From Planctomycetota bacterium (lineage in GTDB: Bacteria > Planctomycetota > UBA1135 > GCA-002686595): DNA of 64,000 nucleotides. Each line of letters opens with the position of its first letter. The first letter of the stretch is position 1. The DNA lies in the NCBI GenBank assembly GCA_022446815.1, contig JAKVCD010000017.1, positions 22,907 through 86,906 of the forward strand. Direction: 5' to 3'. The notes under the pieces are model-generated. The model saw nothing but the letters and a program-made list of their open reading frames with translations, did not search any database and was not told the origin of the DNA. A program made the translations under genes and the position numbers. Positions 60,175 to 64,000 of this stretch are shown here, piece by piece.

Positions 60175-61419
60175 ATGGAGCCGCAGACCCTCATCGACTA
60201 CACACGCAGCCTCGACTGCATCCACTGTGGCCTCTGCCTCAGGACGTGTCCGACCTACCAGCTGACTGGCGCTGAGCCCTCGAGCCCTCGCGGACGCATC
60301 CACCTCATGCGTGCAGTCGCAGAAGGAGACATCGAGCCAGACGCCTCCTTCGCTGAAGAGATGGACTTCTGCCTGCTCTGCCGCCACTGCGAGAGTGTCT
60401 GCCCCTCAGGCGTGGAGTACGGCGCCTTGATGGAGCACACCCGCGCGGGCTTAGCCCCGAAGACGCTCACAGGTCGCGTCGTGAAGAGCCTCGGCTTCAA
60501 GCTCCTTGAGAGTCGCCTCATGCTGCGCCTGATGGCCGGCGCGCTACGCCTCTTCCAGCTGACGAGGTTGGACCGGCTCCTCGCTCCGCTGCTCGGGGAG
60601 CGCGGGAGCGCGCTCAGCAAGCTCCCCCCTGTCGGCCCGGCGTATGAACGGCGTCTGCTACCGAAGGAGAGCCCAGCAGAAGGAGCGCAGCCCGTCGCGC
60701 TCCTAGAGGGCTGCGTTATGCCGGAGCTCTTAGGAGAGGTGAACCGGGCGACCGTACGTGTCTTGAACGACGCAGGGCACGCGGTCAGCGTCCCGAGCGC
60801 TCAACCTACCTGCTGCGGCTCACTCCACGCCCACAACGGCGAGCTCGAGCGGGCGCGCGCCCTCGCGAGGGAGACCATCGCCGCCTTCGAATCCAGCGGA
60901 GACATGCCTGTCGTGACGAACAGCGCAGGCTGCGGTTCACACATGAAGGAGTACGCCAACCTCTTCAGCGAGGAGCCCGAGTGGCGTGAGCGAGCTGAGC
61001 GCTTCAGCGCGCGAGTGCGCGACCTCTCCGAGGTCCTGAACCCTCAGGTGAGCCCTAAAGAGAGCTCTCGGACGGTCCAAGAGCCCATCACGTACGACGA
61101 CCCTTGCCACCTCTGCCACGGCCAGGGCGTCCGAGGAGAGCCACGCGCGCTCCTCGATGCGACAGGTCTCGAGCGTGTAGAGCTCCAAGAGAGCGAGAGC
61201 TGCTGCGGCTCAGCTGGCATCTACTCGGCCCTGCGACCTAAGGATGCCGAGCGCATCCTAGAGGGCAAGCTCGAGGCCCTGCGCTCATCTGGCGCACGGA
61301 CGCTCGTCACGGCTAACCCCGGGTGCCAGCTGCAGTGGCAAGCGGGGGTCAAGGACGCGGGTCTAGAGGTGGAAGTCCTCCACCTCGCAGAGCTGCTCGA
61401 CAAGACGAGCGAGCGCTAA
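60175..61419 (+). CDS. glcF: Glycolate oxidase iron-sulfur subunit GlcF
   Basis: The 414-residue protein has two 4Fe-4S motifs, CIHCGLCLRTCP and CLLCRHCESVCP, in the first 85 residues, then two CCG domains (PTCCGSLHAHNG and ESCCGSAGIYS). This is the GlcF/LutA-type electron-transfer subunit that passes electrons from GlcD to quinone. It starts directly after the glcE stop, so its expression is tied to glcDE. Its 3' end overlaps the convergent membrane-protein gene by 4 bases. Confidence 0.94.
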   Translation: MEPQTLIDYTRSLDCIHCGLCLRTCPTYQLTGAEPSSPRGRIHLMRAVAEGDIEPDASFAEEMDFCLLCRHCESVCPSGVEYGALMEHTRAGLAPKTLTGRVVKSLGFKLLESRLMLRLMAGALRLFQLTRLDRLLAPLLGERGSALSKLPPVGPAYERRLLPKESPAEGAQPVALLEGCVMPELLGEVNRATVRVLNDAGHAVSVPSAQPTCCGSLHAHNGELERARALARETIAAFESSGDMPVVTNSAGCGSHMKEYANLFSEEPEWRERAERFSARVRDLSEVLNPQVSPKESSRTVQEPITYDDPCHLCHGQGVRGEPRALLDATGLERVELQESESCCGSAGIYSALRPKDAERILEGKLEALRSSGARTLVTANPGCQLQWQAGVKDAGLEVEVLHLAELLDKTSER

Positions 61420-62122
61420 TCGAGGAAGAAGTCCTCGAAGAAGGAGAGGACGTAATCGTCGGGGATCTCTAGCTCGCCGCCAGGCTCAAAGAACACGACG
61501 AAGAGGAAGCCCGGAGAGTCTTCCGGTGTGACATCTACCGCGATACATGGGCCCGAGGCCTGCTTCTTCATCTCCTCGCTGCCGAAGGAGAAGTTCTCTT
61601 GGGTGAAGCGCATCACCTTGCGATCTCTAGAGCCGATCCGGAGCATCCCGAGCTCTTCGTTCGCGCGACCGATCATCGACGCAGACGTGGTCTCTTGCTC
61701 TGGATCGAAGAAGGTCCAGCGCGAGTCATCGGCGTCGCTCGAGTCGCTGTCATCGAAGTAGTAGACAGAGATCTGCAAGCCTCTCTCGAGGTCCATCAGC
61801 GTGTAGTTCTCCATCCCGAACATCTGCATGCCCGTGATCATCTGCATCCCCTCAGGCCGCTCATCGAACGGCAGCACCTTCTGCAGGCGAGGCCACTGGA
61901 CCTCAGGGTCGACGAGGTTCTTGACCTGTCCCACACCCCAGAAGAGGCCGGCGCCGATGAGGAGCGTCAGAAGCAAGCAGCCTCCGCCACACGCCCAGAG
62001 CCAAGTGGGCAAGAGACAGCCGCGCTTCTTCTTCGACACGGGCTCTTCGCCCCCCCACTCTAGCTCAGTGTCGGGCAGCCGCTCGACCTCGTCAGGGATC
62101 ACATGTTCTTCTTCTTCTGTCA

Positions 62123-62123
<1 letters not shown>
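61416..62123 (-). CDS. Uncharacterised membrane-anchored protein
   Basis: The start is either a GTG at 62126 or the ATG at 62123; I chose the ATG, giving 235 residues with a TGATG junction to the upstream gene. An acidic N-terminus is followed by KKKRGCLLPTWLWACGGGCLLLTLLIGAGLFWG, one membrane helix near residues 40-60 preceded by positive residues. The rest is a soluble domain with no motif I recognise. Coupling to the hydroxyacyl-CoA dehydrogenase gene may only be transcriptional. Confidence 0.7.
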
Positions 62124-62986
<863 letters not shown>

Positions 62987-63011
62987 CGCGGCAGGATAAC
63001 CGAGGCGAGGC

Positions 63012-64000
63012 TCAAGAGCCGGGGATCAGGACGAGCTTCCCGTTCACCTGACGGCCCTCGAGCAGCTCATGCGCCTCGCGCACCTCACTCAGAGGCATGG
63101 AGCGGTCAAGGACAGGGCGGAAGGTCCCGCTCGCGACGCGCTCAAAGATCGGCTCGAGGGCGCTCCGCGGACCCATGGTGCTCCCTAGGACCGAGATGTT
63201 CTTGATGAAGAGGTGCGGCAAGAGGAGAGAGACCTTCGGCCCCGTGGTCCCACCGCAGGTCACGAGCCTCCCGTTGCGCGCGAGGCACCGCATCGAGCCC
63301 TCCCAGGTAGCCGGCCCCACGTGCTCAACGACGACGTCGCAAGAGCCTCCGTCGAGGGCGCCGCGTACCGCCTTGGGCCAAGACTCGTCGCGGTGATCCA
63401 CCGCTGCGTCCGCGCCCAGCTCTTTGACGAGCGAGAGCTTCTCATCCGAACCAGCCGTCGCGACGACTCGGGCGCCGAGGTCCTTCGCGATCTGGATCGC
63501 GGCTGAGCCGACGCCGCTCGCGCCACCTAAGACTAGGACCGTCTCCCCCTCTCGCAACGCAGCGCGGCTCACCACCATGCCCCAAGCCGTGAGAAAGACG
63601 AGCGGGACCGCCGCAGCAGCGACAGGGTCCACGGCATCAGGGAGCTTGGTCAAGAGGCGCTCAGGGAACACGACGAGCTCACAGTCGAGGCCGTCAGAGT
63701 GCTCACCGCGGATCTGGTAGTCGGCCGAGAGGTGATCGTTACCGGCCTCGTCATGCGCAGAGCTGCCCGAGCTATAGCCGGGCTCCAAGATGACCTTGTC
63801 TCCGACTACGAAGCGCGTGACCCCTTCGCCGATCGCGACGACCTCCCCCGTCCCGTCACAGCCGGGGATCATGGGGAGCGGCAGCGGCATGCCAGGCATC
63901 CCGCGTCGCACCCAGAGATCGAGGTGATTGACGCTCACCGCGAGGACCTTAGCGAGGATCTCTCCAGGTCCAGGCGTGGGCTCGGGGAGGTCGACTAGCT
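63012..64000 (-). CDS. Zinc-type medium-chain dehydrogenase/reductase, 5' end outside the window
   Basis: The frame stays open past the first candidate start (63938) to the right edge, where DLPEPTPGPGEILAKVLAV is the usual MDR N-terminus, so the true start lies beyond 64000. GCDGTGEVVAIGEGVTRFVVGDKVI, TAWGMVV and the NAD(P)-binding VLVLGGASGVGSAAIQIAKDLGARVVATAGSD identify the family. The loop that usually holds four structural zinc Cys reads GYSSGSSAHDEAGNDH and contains none, so the structural zinc site is lost. The substrate is unknown. Confidence 0.88.
   Translation of the reverse strand, partial: LVDLPEPTPGPGEILAKVLAVSVNHLDLWVRRGMPGMPLPLPMIPGCDGTGEVVAIGEGVTRFVVGDKVILEPGYSSGSSAHDEAGNDHLSADYQIRGEHSDGLDCELVVFPERLLTKLPDAVDPVAAAAVPLVFLTAWGMVVSRAALREGETVLVLGGASGVGSAAIQIAKDLGARVVATAGSDEKLSLVKELGADAAVDHRDESWPKAVRGALDGGSCDVVVEHVGPATWEGSMRCLARNGRLVTCGGTTGPKVSLLLPHLFIKNISVLGSTMGPRSALEPIFERVASGTFRPVLDRSMPLSEVREAHELLEGRQVNGKLVLIPGS

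Overview
The window looks like chromosomal DNA of a high-GC bacterium of the Planctomycetota, probably of the marine lineage that includes Saltatorellus and its relatives. This placement is an inference. It rests on secreted FG-GAP and subtilisin proteins sharing a roughly 130-residue Cys-bracketed C-terminal domain, a CRTAC/ASPIC protein, a threonine-type sulfatase relative, many carbohydrate sulfotransferases, and a dense mixed-strand layout with 4-base gene overlaps. I saw no insertion sequence, prophage, CRISPR array or rRNA. One tRNA is present, tRNA-Ser(GCU). Both edges cut genes: an uncharacterised secreted protein on the left and an MDR dehydrogenase on the right.

Layout. Positions 1-9270 hold secreted or surface proteins: an uncharacterised exported protein, a seven-bladed FG-GAP propeller, an S8 protease, a PhoD phosphatase and a sulfatase-like lipoprotein. 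Positions 9341-15580 hold tRNA-Ser followed by a PEGA lipoprotein, murD, a standalone Clp N-domain protein, mcsA and clpC, ending in a strong terminator; no mcsB arginine kinase gene is present. Positions 15667-19991 hold a HEAT-repeat protein, DUF309, DUF418, dprA and two membrane proteins.

Positions 20137-42619 form a large exopolysaccharide locus of the Wzx/Wzy type. It has an initiating polyprenyl-P sugar transferase, WecG/TagA and several other glycosyltransferases, a Wzx flippase, a Wzy/WaaL-like protein, a Wza-like exporter and a Wzz-like co-polymerase. Four separate PAPS-type sulfotransferases suggest that the product is sulfated. The locus also carries a CRTAC-ASPIC-thioredoxin protein interrupted by one in-frame UGA, an acyltransferase-glycosyltransferase fusion and a DUF3050 protein.

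Positions 42852-45617 hold a NIDO plus choice-of-anchor-A surface protein, a YbgC thioesterase and a zinc-ribbon protein. Positions 45660-50882 are a complete isc operon (Rrf2 regulator, iscS, iscU, iscA, hscB, hscA). It is preceded by a structured leader and a perfect 9-7-9 palindrome that is the likely operator. Then follow phosphoglycerate mutase, an M48 lipoprotein, a degenerate GlgA-like protein with a ROK glucokinase, an ABC-2 transporter of unusually low GC, the glycolate oxidase genes glcDEF, and on the minus strand a membrane-anchored protein, a 3-hydroxyacyl-CoA dehydrogenase and an MDR oxidoreductase.

The signals most worth checking are the UGA in the CRTAC protein followed by a hairpin with a GGUC loop, the iscR leader and operator, the standalone Clp N-domain protein beside mcsA-clpC, the GlgA homologue lacking its catalytic motifs, and the sulfation capacity of the exopolysaccharide locus. 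All family assignments come from reading motifs; no database search was possible.
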